DNA of 64,000 bases from Protula sp. h YS-2021 (Eukaryota > Annelida > Polychaeta > Sabellida > Serpulidae). The DNA lies in contig OX457025.1 of assembly GCA_949752745.1 (NCBI GenBank), positions 97,591,804 to 97,655,803 of the forward strand, read 5' to 3'. This document shows, piece after piece, positions 12,111-23,062 of this stretch (position 1 is the stretch's first letter; every line of letters starts with the position of its first letter). The notes under the pieces are model-generated. The model did not search any database, had not been told where the DNA came from, and saw nothing but the letters and a program-made list of their open reading frames with translations. Both the position numbers and the translations under genes were made by a program.

Positions 12111-13170
12111 TGTAGTTGTTTTGTCTACTTAGTTTAAGTGCGAGGTACAGCACCCGCCCTACTAATTACACCCACGGCGGGGGATATGGCAATTACTGAT
12201 TGCTCTTGTTTTCGATTATTTCAGAATTTTAGCGCAGGCTATGGAAGTTCACACAGAACTTCGGCACAGTTCATGGTAGCACAAACGCTAAAACATTTTA
12301 ACATCACTGTAAATGATCTCAGATGAATAAACAAATCATCTAGATGAATTGACAAAGCTGAAAATGTTTGTTGCTGAGCATTCCAAGCGTTCGCTGCCTT
12401 GTTGATACTATATATAATATTCTTATGTGATATAATAAACAGTTTGGTAGATGCAATTAGCTTTTGCATTAGTTACAACGACAAAGTGTAGATAAACTTT
12501 ACTATGTACATTTCTGTGAATAGATTAGTTTTGGGCTAATTGTCTATTTCACCGCCAGTATTTATTTTAGATTCACATGTGATATGTTGTATTCAGATTC
12601 TCTGTGCCATAAAAAAGCAATTATCTGTTTTAAATGAAATTTCGATATTGTTGAAATCACTTTAAGTTTTAAGGCAAAGGTACTGTGAAGGACCGTTTGT
12701 GAATAAAAATAGCAGCTTACTCATGTTTGTTTTTTATTAAATGTGCAATTTAGTTTAGCCCATGTGGCCAAGATTCATACCCATCGTATGGAGACCTCCG
12801 TTCGTCTGTAATTTATTTTCTTTTGCTACTCCTCTTTCAGTTTTCATTGGATGGCTTTATCATGGATGTGAGTTTTGTAAACAAGAATCCACAAAAGTCG
12901 GCAAAACGGATTTCAGTGAAACTTTTGGTGACCGAGAGTAATTTTTAATGCTCCCGAATGGACTTGAATATTTACGTTCAATGTTGTCGTGAGGGCAGTC
13001 TTTGTGAATACGGTTCTGCTTGGAGTTGTGAAGGCATTTTAACTAAACACAGTGTAACTGTTCATATGGATAACCTCTTGGGATGAAGAAATGTTGGTGA
13101 CCTTTTGACCATATTTAAGGTCAAGGCTGGACTTTGACCTTTACAGCCGTTGTACTTTTAAATCTAATAG
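12111..13170. other. No gene recognised
   Basis: Moderately AT-rich, with a fragment of the C-rich/GGGGGATATGG dispersed repeat near 12,150-12,190. Nothing else in it can be supported as a feature. Confidence 0.5.
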
Positions 13171-13640
13171 TTCTTTTTATCCCCCGCCCAACTTTGTTGG
13201 CGAAGGGGATATAGGATTTGGTTTGTCCGTCCGTCCATTTGTCCGTCCGTCCATTCGTCCGTCCGTCCGTCACGCTTTTGAGTAGTGGTCTTGTATGCAC
13301 AACTCCGACGAATGGGTAAGCACACACATTATTGTAGTTGTGCACCTCGTATTCAGTTTGGCCGACTTTTCAATTATTTAGTCAAAATTGGGGTCGAAAC
13401 TTAGCATAATTTTTGACTATAAAGGCGCTATGATCTAAGTCGTGTATGCACAACTCCGACGAACGGGTAAGCACACACATTTCAAATCCTATACGGATTT
13501 ACTCCTCATGTATCGTAGTTGTGCACCTCGTATTCAGTTTGTTTGATTTTTCATTTATTTAGCCAAAATTGAGGTCGCATTTTTTCGAATATAAAGGCTA
13601 TATGATCTAAGTCTTGTATGCACAACTCTGACGAATGTCT
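13171..13640. repeat. GTCC-type dispersed repeat with three direct copies
   Basis: It starts with 'cccccgcccaactttgttgg', followed by GTCCGTCC repeats. Then 'gtatgcacaactccgacgaa' occurs at about 13,291, 13,444 and (mutated) 13,616, each followed by 'gtagttgtgcacctcgtat' and 'actataaaggc'-type sequence. It is non-coding. Confidence 0.75.
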
Positions 13641-13875
13641 CAAATCCTATACAGATTTAATCCTCACGTAAAAACGTGCCAAGGGCGAGGGGATTTGCAG
13701 CGTTTCGGTGCTCTTGTTTCATTTGGATGTAGTTTTAGTCTAAGCAATTACGCAAAGAAAAGATGGATAATGTACGAAGTATTGGCTGGAAACAGTCATG
13801 TCGTTTATGGCTACTAACAGTAGAGTGTACATATCGTAAAAGAAACAGCGTGAAATATTCAATATGGCCGCTCAT

Positions 13876-14125
13876 GTAGATGGAAAAGGTATTGCAAGAA
13901 AGAAATATTGTGACAAGTTCAGTTCTTGATGTGCACATCGCCACAAGTTATCAGAAAACATGAAGCCAAGTCGCATTTTAGGCATTGACAGTATCTCTGT
14001 CAATATCAATATGCAACGTCTTGTTAATCATGAATTGACGTAAAATTGACGGATCTGAAGTTGAAATGGGTATCGGTAGTAACATGCAGTTTTTGCAGCC
14101 ATACTTGGGAGTTTGTAGTAAAAGA
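13876..14125. repeat. Dispersed repeat, copy B
   Basis: Direct copy of 2,464-2,745 with roughly 80% visible similarity, sharing 'tgcaagaaagaaatattgtg', 'catgaagccaagtcgcattt' and 'gatctgaagttgaaat'. Confidence 0.7.
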
Positions 14126-14649
14126 AATCATGGTTGTATAATAAAATTTCCAACCCGCAAAAGACACCAGTTTGATGTATCACCATGGGGTGGTATTTTC
14201 GAGGCCCGACTACATTTAGTTGAATGTTTGATGATACGAATACGTCTTAAGTGCATTACTTTTGCGACGCAATTTATTACTCTGATGTAGTCTGGTAAGG
14301 TTATAGAGAAAATTACTGGTCCGATGTCTGCTAGTTTGCTGGTAAACTCACTCAAAATGCATATCCTGTTACAGTTGATGCTTTTTATCTGACGATTTGG
14401 CGAAGTAACACAGATTTTTCAACTTTTTGCTGATAATGTTTCCTGCAATATATGTGCATATTTTCCTTACCGAGGGGAGACGTACAGGGCTCGTATGTTC
14501 TATGTGTGTATGTGTGTGTGCATGTGTGTACGTGTGTCAGTCTGTTATGAACATAATGTTGTATGAAAGGTATCTCGACAACGAAACGTTCGATCGACGC
14601 CATGACGTAACAGACTTTTGTGCAAATTGTATCAGTGTCGCCTGGGATT

Positions 14650-14652
<3 letters not shown>

Positions 14653-14740
<88 letters not shown>

Positions 14741-14741
14741 G
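14653..14741. repeat. (ATT)n microsatellite
   Basis: Pure ATT trinucleotides. Both strands are open as poly-Ile or poly-Asn, which is an artefact and not a gene. Confidence 0.97.
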
Positions 14742-14879
14742 TTGAATTCTTATAGAGCCCCTGCTCAGTTTTAGCTCGAAGGGCTGAATTACAGTATACA
14801 CTAAAACTAAACGAATATACAATAGTACAGCAAGAAACAAAAAAATAATAATAGGTCTCTACAAACAAAGTGTTAAATT

Positions 14880-15180
14880 GTTTTTTTTTTTAAACAGTGA
14901 TTGTGGATGCAAGCCTGAGAGAAATAGGAAGTCTGTTCCATAAAACAGGAGCACAATTGGCAAAGGCTCTTATCTCGTACTTAGTTCTATTAGTTCTATT
15001 TTCCACCAGTAAACATTTACCCTATGACCGGAGAGGGCGACCAAGTTCGATATTGACCAGAGGATTTGGCATATACCTAAGTCTAAAATTACTGAGTGCT
15101 TTAAAAGTATTTACTAAACTTTTAAAATCAATTCTTTCTGCACCGGGAGCCAATGTAGCTCTTTAAGAATGCCGGAATTG
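14880..15180. repeat. Possible old interspersed element
   Basis: The text 'ctgttccataaaacagg...gcacaattggcaaaggctct' and 'gggagccaatgtagctcttt' resembles wording I have seen repeatedly in animal interspersed repeats, but I cannot name the family. No intact frame is present. Confidence 0.3.
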
Positions 15181-16840
15181 TGGTCAATTTTTTTTTGATC
15201 GATAAAATAATTCTAGCAGTCACATTCTGCAAAAATTGAAGTCTATGTATTTGATACTTCGATACCCCAAAAAGTAATCCATTACAATACTGTACGTAAA
15301 AAATCTGTTACAAGGCTAACAAGGCTAGCTGAAATATGTGGCGCCATGTGTCGAAAAGATAATAGCAAAGCAACTCACTTACTCTTTTCACCTTTCGTTT
15401 GTGCTACACTGTATATGTCCTGTCTCTTGTTGTATGTAATTGTTTGTCTCTGTAAGCAAGTTGTTCTGTAACGTCTTGTCTCATTTATGTGCGAGTGATA
15501 AAATCCTGGGAAAAGGCCTGCGTGCTTTATCATGAGAAATCAGGAACAAAAAAAAAGACAAAAAAAAAAAAAAAAGAATGCATGTCGTGCACGAAAGCGT
15601 CACAGAATGTGGTCTCTTCTCTCAGAGGGCTGACGTTCGTTCGACGTTACCGACCAGAGACTCCATTATGTGCACATTCACTGGGCTGTGACTCACTCCC
15701 TGCGGATTTTCCGGTGTCTCGACCTCATGGCTGACCCTCTTGAACACAAATTCTCACGGTATGTTTCCCCTGTCCTCGACCACACCGCATACGCCAGTTT
15801 CAGCTATGGGCACTGGTGTTTTTGAAACTACTTCCGGTAACACCTTCTGGCAGTGCGTGTTATTGTCACGGTGCAGGATGTGTAAATGCCCACAGATCTA
15901 CCCTGTGTCAACCGCTCTGGGACCATATTCACTCCGCACCCACCTCCGTGACCTGCGTTTGGTAACTGAGCTAGTCTTCTTAAAAACAAAGCCTTTTCAG
16001 AGTGTTCTGCACAAAATTTTCCCGATTCAGAAGTTGTCCACAACCAAAGTCTTTCGTTATTAATTAGTGGGGTAAATTTGTGGGTTGGTGTGATGGATGA
16101 AAACTTGACTCTGTCAACCAAAGGGATACGAACATTTGAGGGGATAAAACTGTCAGCCATTTCCAACCATGCCCATTATCAAGAGCTGGCTTCCCTCTGC
16201 GCACTTTATGCCCTTCGTAAATACCAAGGCAAAAATAAGCGAAAGTTCAATTAGTCGTCCCAAATCCAGGATCGTCACGGTTGGCAAACTCATTGACGCC
16301 ATTCCTCAAAGTATGAGGGACAGTGATAGCTCAGTAGCCAACTCGTCATTTTCCTCAAACGTTTTAAGTCAAAACAGGTGATTTTGTTTCATTCTATTTT
16401 TGGACCTGTTGTTCACAGGATTGTTACTATAGGGCAGATCACCTCGCTTGAGTGACTTTCTCCTCTCTTCCCTTCTCATACCACCAGTTTAAGGAAAGGA
16501 GGGAAGAAACTGGAAGAGTGGATTCCGGTTTCATCCCAACCGTTATAAGGGGAAGGGAAAGGCTCAGGGGCTATCCTAGTAGAGCAACGTTCCCATTCGT
16601 CAAGCTTCGATTCCTCAATCACTTGTATTTAAGACCCTCAGTCTGTAGCAACATGTTGAGCGGATGTGGCCGTCCCTCAAGTCACTATAATCCCACTAAC
16701 GCGTGGCTGGTATCTGAGTTGCTGGTTAGGCGAGGAAAAATATGACTTTGCTTCTCATGCTCCAGCCGGGTCAATAAAATCGCAAATATTTAATAAAGTG
16801 ACCGACCGGGTCTCAAGCAATTAGAGGTGTGTAATTTTTT
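15181..16840. other. No gene recognised
   Basis: Contains an A-run near 15,548-15,575 and otherwise unique-looking sequence with short frames only. No motif, splice pattern or repeat that I can support. Confidence 0.5.
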
Positions 16841-16849
16841 AATTTTTAG

Positions 16850-16876
16850 CCCAGCTTACGTTACACGTAAGCTGGG
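16850..16876. repeat. Perfect 12-bp stem hairpin, copy 1
   Basis: Stem CCCAGCTTACGT, loop TAC, stem ACGTAAGCTGGG. The identical hairpin occurs at 60,875-60,901, where it is followed by the uninterrupted composite repeat. Here the repeat is split by the 6.2-kb element starting five bases further on. It may be a terminal hairpin of a Helitron-like or pearl-like non-autonomous element (inference). Confidence 0.85.
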
Positions 16877-16881
16877 GTATT
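16876..16881. repeat. Target-site duplication GGTATT, left
   Basis: GGTATT directly precedes the element's AGTAGTAGG terminus. The same six bases follow the opposite terminus at 23,057-23,062. The empty site at about 60,900 has one GGTATT, in 'ggggtattcctatcgg'. Six bases is the duplication length typical of Polintons/Mavericks. Confidence 0.92.
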
Positions 16882-16909
16882 AGTAGTAGGAAAACGACAG
16901 TTCTACCAC

Positions 16910-17200
16910 AGCCCCCCCCCTAGGGTCGACTGTCAAGGACCCCCCCCCCCCCCCCGGGGTCGACTGTCAGAGGTGAGGACCTCCCCTAGGGGTCGACTCT
17001 CAGCGATGAGGACCCCCCCCCCAGGACTGACAACATTTTGTGATTTTAGCACAGTTATCCGTTTCAGACAATTTTAAGCAACTTTGGTTTTGAGGACCCC
17101 CCCCCCCCCCTCGGCCTGAGAAAATTTTGTGATTTTAGCATAGTTATCCGTTTCAGAGAATTCTAAGCAACTTTGGTTTTCATGACCCCCTCCCCCCCCT
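16910..17200. promoter_or_regulatory. C-tract / GTCGAC module cluster in left TIR
   Basis: C-runs of 9-16 alternate with 'ggGTCGACtgtca', 'gaggtgaggacc' and 'gatgaggacc'. On the other strand this reads G-run-TCCTCA...GTCGAC. The same grammar appears three times in the large Polinton (32,025-32,215; 36,085-36,245; 50,728-50,873). It could form G-quadruplexes. The function is inferred (origin or enhancer). Confidence 0.6.
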
Positions 17201-18593
17201 CTAACTTAAAATTGCGATAACTTTCGTTATAGTTGACCGATTTGTATGAAAATTTCACCATTTGATTCAGTGTTATGTAAAGTTTTGTCATAAAGTAATC
17301 ATGGGCTACTTGCGCAGCTGGCTGTGTGCATATTTATAGCATGTAGCCATTTTAACTTAAAACTGGCATAACTTTTGTTATACTTGACCGATTTACCTCG
17401 AAATTTCACTGTTTGATTCAGTTTTCTATCTAGTTTTGACATAGTCATGGGCTATTTGCACAGCTCGCTGTATGCATATTTACAGCACGTAGCCATTTTA
17501 ACTTAAAACTGGGATAACTTTTGTTATACTTGACCGATTTACATGAAAATTTCACCATTTTGTTCAGTTATTTCTTGTGTTATTTCGCGGATGAATACCA
17601 TTTTGGCTTGACCGCTAGATGTCTCTGCTGTGCAGCTCTACAATTGTATGTGAGACATTCTGCTGAGTCAGCAATTTTAACCAGTTTGAACAAGTTACAC
17701 ACCATATTTTGATTACATGTCAGTAGCATAAAAGCATGAGTGAAACATACATTTCAACCAGTGATAAATTCTGCTGAGTCAGCAATTTTAGCAATTTTGA
17801 ACAAGTTACAGACCACACACCATCGAAGTAGTATACCTTTTTGTTCTGCTTGGACAAACTTTTTGTTTTTATGACTCTATGACATTATGTGACAACATGC
17901 GACTGTGACATTATGTGACTTTATGTAATCTGTGACATTATGTGACTCTCTATGACTTTTTTTTTAACATAATAGCCATATTTCTATGTCTATTTTCACT
18001 ATTATTATTATGCTAATATTTAATTAGTCATATTTCAATGGTTTTATTACAATAACCACACGCACACACAGCATAGGAATAAGTACATGAAAGGTCTCAG
18101 AGTGTGGGGAAACCAATCAATAAATTTCAGAGTGCACTCGTTCCGAGCATGGGAACGATCAATAATTTGAGAAGGAATGGGATTTTCCCTACGTTAAGTC
18201 CAATGTTATGTTTTATGTTATAGTAGTTGGAAAATGGTGCAAACTTTAGCAAATGTAGTTTTTGACAACATATGATATATAAAATAAGTTTTAGCATTTT
18301 ACCATGGTACTTATTCAACTATTCTAAAGTTATAGTTGTGCAGAAATGGTGGTTCTAGACCAACTTTAACAAATTTAGTTTTTCACGTTTCAAACAATTC
18401 TACCACTTGGTTGGTCGGTTGATTGTTGGAAAATGGGAAGTGAAAATGTGGATAGTTATGTAGGAAAAACTGCGCCCATTCAAACATGTGTTCGAATGGA
18501 AAGCCCATTTAAAAGATGTGTTCGAATGGCAAGCCCATTCAAAACACGTGCTTGAATAATTTTTGGAAGATATTAGGTCGTGGTATTGTTCAA

Positions 18594-18880
18594 CAAATTG
18601 TTCAACATGTTCAACATGTTGTTGTTCAACATGTTCAACATGTTGTTGTTCAACATGTTCAACATGTTGTTGTTCAACATGTTCAACATGTTGTTCAACA
18701 TGTTCAACATGTTGTTGTTCAACATGTTCAACATGTTGTTCAACATGTTCAACATGTTGTTGTTCAACATGTTCAACATGTTGTTCAACATGTTCAACAT
18801 GTTCAACATGTTCAACATGTTGTTCAACATATTCAACAAGTTCAACATGTTCTTCAACATGTTGTTGTTCAACAAGTTGT
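18594..18880. repeat. Iterated AACATGTT array, left TIR
   Basis: About 290 bp of 'gttcaacatgtt' and 'gttgttcaacat' units, 9, 12 or 15 bp apart (multiples of 3), ending 3 bp before the TATA box. Each unit contains the palindrome AACATGTT. All frames are open (poly QHV, FNM, STC), which explains long but meaningless frames here. The mirror copy is at 21,062-21,352. Confidence 0.92.
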
Positions 18881-18882
18881 TG

Positions 18883-18890
18883 TATATAAA
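18883..18890 (+). promoter_or_regulatory. TATA box of the zinc-finger gene
   Basis: TATATAAA lies 54 bp upstream of the ATG at 18,944 and directly after the AACATGTT array. A start site about 25-30 bp downstream would skip the short ATG frame at 18,894. Confidence 0.65.
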
Positions 18891-18943
18891 GCTATGTTTA
18901 AAGACTTTCTCATCATTTGAATTGTGTAGGTTGAACCGAAAGG

Positions 18944-19675
18944 ATGTATCAATGCAACATTTGTTCAAAATCTTACAACTGGCCACATAGTCTTAAAAGA
19001 CACTTAAAGGTTGCTCACACGTCAGAAGTGGATGAAGAATCGGATATGGAAAACCCTGTAAAACTACCTTTCACGGAAACTTTCGATGAGTCTTCTATGG
19101 AAAGTGAAAGCGTTAACATGGCTGAAAAGAATGTACATGCTTGTACAGAATGTGGTGCATTATACAACAGCGAAGAAGCTTTGCTCAAACATATGGAGCA
19201 GTGTGGTGAGGATGCCGATGACAGAAGTTCTGAAAGTGAGTCAGAAACAGACTCTGAAAGTGAGTCAGAAATAGACTCTGTTTGGTATGATATGGTTCAA
19301 GAAGTCTACGATGACTATGATGACAAATTTCAAGAAAAGGTTTCAGAATATGAAGAACAAGGACTTGAAGATCCGCGTGAAATAGCAAGCTATGACCTTC
19401 GACCCATTTATAAACATGGACTTAAACAACTGTTTATGAGACTATTCAAATATACCCAGCGTCTAGAAGAAAGCCAACATTATCAAAAGATTTTAAAGGA
19501 CTTTAATTACTTTGTGGATGAAAAACATTACAAGTATTCAAAGGCACTAAAGGCGGCTATAAGGAAAAACAATGCATTCTTTGAAGAGCTACTAGATAAG
19601 GAAGAGGAGTATGACAGCAGTGATGAAGAAAGTGACATGGAGAGTGAGCAGAGTGAAACAGATGAAGAAAAATAG
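18944..19675 (+). CDS. C2H2 zinc-finger protein of Polinton type
   Basis: 243 residues from ATG 18,944 to TAG 19,673-19,675. Finger 1 at residues 4-25 is C-x2-C-x12-H-x4-H ('CNICSKSYNWPHSLKRHLK'). Finger 2 around residues 65-87 is C-x2-C...H-x3-C ('CTECGALYNSEEALLKHME'). A Ser/Glu-rich acidic linker follows, then an alpha-helical C-terminal domain (about 110-225) and an acidic tail. From memory, many Mavericks encode a protein with an N-terminal finger followed by a helical domain of similar texture ('YEEQG...A...L.P.Y...L...+'), so I regard this as a Polinton-lineage accessory protein. The first 14 codons lie inside the TIR. It probably binds element DNA, perhaps the adjoining array (inference). 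Confidence 0.85.
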   Translation: MYQCNICSKSYNWPHSLKRHLKVAHTSEVDEESDMENPVKLPFTETFDESSMESESVNMAEKNVHACTECGALYNSEEALLKHMEQCGEDADDRSSESESETDSESESEIDSVWYDMVQEVYDDYDDKFQEKVSEYEEQGLEDPREIASYDLRPIYKHGLKQLFMRLFKYTQRLEESQHYQKILKDFNYFVDEKHYKYSKALKAAIRKNNAFFEELLDKEEEYDSSDEESDMESEQSETDEEK

Positions 19676-19916
19676 ACTTATTTGACTAAACTTTATGATA
19701 AAGACTTTATAAATGTTGTAATATTTTATTCGCTTAAGCGTTGTGTATTAATATATGTCTTGCTTTGCAACATATAAAGTCGCAAGGTTCCTGACGTGGT
19801 TATAATTGACCCGTAAACCATATATCATATATTAGGTATTATAGTTAATTTTGTATTATTATGTATTATATTCAAAAATTGTATTATTCTATTATATCCA
19901 AGTATTGTATGAGAAA

Positions 19917-19952
19917 AATAAAAAGTTGAAAAGCATCATATGTGTTTTTATT
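19917..19952. terminator. Convergent polyadenylation signals
   Basis: AATAAA on the plus strand at 19,917-19,922 serves the zinc-finger gene. AATAAA on the minus strand (19,947-19,952) serves the PC4 gene. Only about 25 bp separates the two signals, so the two transcripts should end face to face, possibly with overlap. Confidence 0.6.
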
Positions 19953-20273
19953 GAATATCACAAATATGTACAATTATGATACAAACAAAACTATTTCAAA
20001 TACATATTATTTTAATACATGTGCAGATTTAGAAAAACTTAACATTTTATAACAACTGAGTTCACATGAACATAGATCATGTTAATTTCATAGCCTACAT
20101 ATGAAGACAATTTAATTTGAACTACATATCAAATGTATATGTCCATATGAGTCAAAGCTAAGTCCTTATCAAGCTTCAAAACCTTCGCTCCAATATTCTA
20201 CACTGAGGGTGATGAAATCATAGCATTCACTAAGCTCGTCATGCAGTTAAAATGTATACAGTCATCTCGCTGT

Positions 20274-20840
20274 CTACTCAACGATCTTCTGACAGTCACT
20301 GCATTTATACAAATCCATTTGCTGAAGCATGAGATCCACTGACGTCATTTGCTTCTTCATCATGTACCAATCGTTCAATGACAACAAAATTCCCTTCTTG
20401 GTAGGATGTAACCTCCCAGATGTATGATCCGTAATATATTCACGAATGTTAACCATCACTTTCTGTTGATATTTCGCCAATTTAATATATATTTCTCCAT
20501 TCATAGGTATCATAACCGGTAAATCGTCTACACTCATCTTCTTCATGGTGGTAGTAGCTTTACACTCTGTTTCTCGCTTCATTTTAGGCTCCGTCTTAAT
20601 TTTTCGCTTTTTACACGGCGGCGTCATAGTTGGTAACTCATCTCTTTTTATCTTTCTATGATGTGGTCGCTTTTGACGCTGCTGACATGACTTCGCCTTA
20701 GACTTTACCATGGGCATTGCCTTAGACTTTGCTGTAGGTATTGTCTCAGGCTTTACCATAAAATTTTCTGCAGGCATTGTCTCAGACTTTTCTACAGGCA
20801 TTGTCATAGATGGTAGTTGTTGCTCGCTCACTGCAGACAT
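20274..20840 (-). CDS. PC4/SUB1-type ssDNA-binding transcription coactivator
   Basis: 188 residues from ATG (20,840-20,838) to TAG at 20,276-20,274. The N-terminal half is low-complexity: a degenerate repeat around 'SKAMPMVKSKA' followed by Lys/Arg-rich blocks ('PPCKKRKIKTE') that could act as nuclear localisation signals. The C-terminal half holds the PC4 fold, with 'VNIREY' and 'PTKKGILLSLNDW', matching the VNIREY...P-KGISL-x-W signature of PC4/SUB1, which binds melted DNA as a dimer and supports RNA polymerase II transcription. A final C-x2-C pair ('YKCSDC') is unusual. The large Polinton encodes a relative at 45,992-46,345 with the same PTKKGILL core. Role in replication or transcription of the element is inferred. 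Confidence 0.88.
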   Translation of the reverse strand: MSAVSEQQLPSMTMPVEKSETMPAENFMVKPETIPTAKSKAMPMVKSKAKSCQQRQKRPHHRKIKRDELPTMTPPCKKRKIKTEPKMKRETECKATTTMKKMSVDDLPVMIPMNGEIYIKLAKYQQKVMVNIREYITDHTSGRLHPTKKGILLSLNDWYMMKKQMTSVDLMLQQMDLYKCSDCQKIVE

Positions 20841-20894
20841 GTTCACACTTCAGTATCTTGATACAGAATGTGTGCTAGGTCTGAGGGCGGCTAC

Positions 20895-20902
20895 CTTTTA
20901 TA
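20895..20902 (-). promoter_or_regulatory. TATA box of the PC4 gene
   Basis: TATAAAAG on the minus strand, 55 bp upstream of the PC4 ATG, in the unique core just inside the right TIR. Spacing matches that of the zinc-finger gene (54 bp). Confidence 0.7.
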
Positions 20903-20956
20903 CTTTATAGTGAGTTGACTTAATATGTTTAGAAATAACTTTACAACGTTTGCCTT

Positions 20957-23056
20957 TGTGGCCAGTTGTAAGATTTTGAACAAATGTTGCATTGATACAT
21001 CCTTTCGGTTCAACCTACACAATTCAAATGATGAGAAAGTCTTTAAACATAGCTTTATATACAACAACTTGTTGAACAACAACATGTTGAAGAACATGTT
21101 GAACTTGTTGAATATGTTGAACAACATGTTGAACATGTTGAACATGTTGAACAACATGTTGAACATGTTGAACAACAACATGTTGAACATGTTGAACAAC
21201 ATGTTGAGCATGTTGAACAACAACATGTTGAACATGTTGAACAACATGTTGAACATGTTGAACAACAACATGTTGAACAACAACATGTTGAACATGTTGA
21301 ACAACAACATGTTGAACATGTTGAACATGTTGAACAATTTGTTGAACAATACCACGACCTAATATCTTCCAAAAATTATTCAAGCACGTGTTTTGAATGG
21401 GCTTGCCATTCGAACACATCTTTTAAATGGGCTTTCCATTCGAACACATGTTTGAATGGGCGCAGTTTTTCCTACATAACTATCCACATTTTCACTTCCC
21501 ATTTTCCAACAATCAACCGACCAACCAAGTGGTAGAATTGTTTGAAACGTGAAAAACTAAATTTGTTAAAGTTGGTCTAGAACCACCATTTCTGCACAAC
21601 TATAACTTTAGAATAGTTGAATAAGTACCATGGTAAAATGCTAAAACTTATTTTATATATCATATGTTGTCAAAAACTACATTTGCTAAAGTTTGCACCA
21701 TTTTCCAACTACTATAACATAAAACATAACATTGGACCTAACGTAGGGAAAATCCTATTCCTTCTCAAATTATTGATCGTTCCCATGCTCGGAACGAGTG
21801 CACTCTGAAATTTATTGATTGGTTTCCCCACACTCTGAGACCTTTCATGTACTTATTCCTATGCTGTGTGTGCGTGTGGTTATTGTAATAAAACCATTGA
21901 AATATGACTAATTAAATATTAGCATAATAATAATAGTGAAAATAGACATAGAAATATGGCTATTATGTTAAAAAAAAAATCATAGAGAGTCACATAATGT
22001 CACAGATTACATAAAGTCACATAATGTCACAGTCGCATGTTGTCACATAATGTCATAGAGTCATAAAAACAAAAAGTTTGTCCAAGCAAAACAAAAAGGT
22101 ATACTACTTCGATGGTGTGTGGTCTGTAACTTGTTCAAAATTGTTAAAATTGCTGACTCAGCAGAATTTATCACTGGTTGAAATGTATGTTTCATTCATG
22201 CTTTTATGCTACTTACATGTAATCAAAATATGGTGTGTAACTTGTTCAAACTGGTTAAAATTGCTGACTCAGCAGAATGTCTCACATACAGTTGTAGAGC
22301 TGCACAGCAGAGACATCTAGCGGTCAAGCCAAAATGGTATTCATCCGCGAAATAACACAAGAAATAACTGAACAAAATGGTGAAATTTTCATGTAAATCG
22401 GTCAAGTATAACAAAAGTTATCCCAGTTTTAAGTTAAAATGGCTACGTGCTGTAAATATGCATACAGCGAGCTGTGCAAATAGCCCATGACTATGTCAAA
22501 ACTAGATAGAAAACTGAATCAAACAGTGAAATTTCGAGGTAAATCGGTCAAGTATAACAAAAGTTATGCCAGTTTTAAGTTAAAATGGCTACATGCTATA
22601 AATATGCACACAGCCAGCTGCGCAAGTAGCCCATGATTACTTTATGACAAAACTTTACATAACACTGAATCAAATGGTGAAATTTTCATACAAATCGGTC
22701 AACTATAACGAAAGTTATCGCAATTTTAAGTTAGAGGGGGGGAGGGGGTCATGAAAACCAAAGTTGCTTAGAATTCTCTGAAACGGATAACTATGCTAAA
22801 ATCACAAAATTTTCTCAGGCCGAGGGGGGGGGGGGTCCTCAAAACCAAAGTTGCTTAAAATTGTCTGAAACGGATAACTATGCTAAAATCACAAAATGTT
22901 GTCAGTCCTGGTGGGGGGGGGGGGGGTCCTCATCGCTGAGAGTCGACCCCTAGGGGGGTCCTCACCTCTGACAGTCGACCCCGGGGGGGGGGCGGGGTCC
23001 TTGACAGTCGACCCTGGGGGGGGGGGCTGTGGTAGAACTGTCGTTTTCCTACTACT
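20957..23056 (-). repeat. Right TIR of the 6.2-kb element
   Basis: Reverse complement of 16,882-18,987. It contains a second copy of the zinc-finger promoter and first 14 codons on the minus strand (start near 20,995), which runs into a stop after about 19 codons in the unique core. It also carries the AACATGTT array and the G-tract modules. Differences from the left copy are mostly in homopolymer and array lengths. Confidence 0.9.
21062..21352. repeat. Iterated AACATGTT array, right TIR
   Basis: Mirror image of 18,594-18,880. Unit order differs slightly, for example one 'agcatg' variant near 21,206, so the two arrays have begun to diverge by unit gain and loss. Confidence 0.9.
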
Positions 23057-23062
23057 GGTATT
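23057..23062. repeat. Target-site duplication GGTATT, right
   Basis: Matches 16,876-16,881 exactly, directly outside the CCTACTACT terminus. Confidence 0.92.

Larger units (their letters stand above)
16882..18987 (+). repeat. Left TIR of the 6.2-kb element
   Basis: Inverted copy of 20,957-23,056. From the tip inwards it holds C-tract/GTCGAC modules (16,910-17,200), three copies of a block around 'aacttttgttatacttgaccg' (17,205-17,570), 'ctgctgagtcagcaatttta' repeats, 'gacattatgtgac' repeats, an AACATGTT array (18,594-18,880), a TATA box and the first 14 codons of the zinc-finger gene. The repeat therefore contains promoter and start codon. Confidence 0.9.
16882..23056. mobile_element. 6.2-kb non-autonomous Polinton/Maverick-like element
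   Basis: Seen directly: termini AGTAGTAGG ... CCTACTACT, 6-bp target duplication, long inverted repeats of about 2.1 kb, a unique core of about 2 kb with two convergent genes (C2H2 zinc finger, PC4), and a pre-insertion site elsewhere in the window. AGT-starting termini and 6-bp duplications are Polinton characters. PC4 is also encoded by the full Polinton at 31,607-52,098. No integrase, polymerase, capsid, ATPase or protease is present, so replication and transposition would have to be supplied in trans. Both TIRs are nearly identical and both genes are open, which suggests a young insertion. Confidence 0.88.

Noticed and set aside
14385..14840. Poly-Asn or poly-Ile 'protein'
   Set aside because: (ATT)n microsatellite read in both directions.
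18516..18990. Long open frames on both strands (QHV, FNM, STC and LNM repeats), also at 20,891-21,419
   Set aside because: They arise from the AACATGTT array, whose unit spacings are multiples of three; the frames have no domain and exist on both strands.
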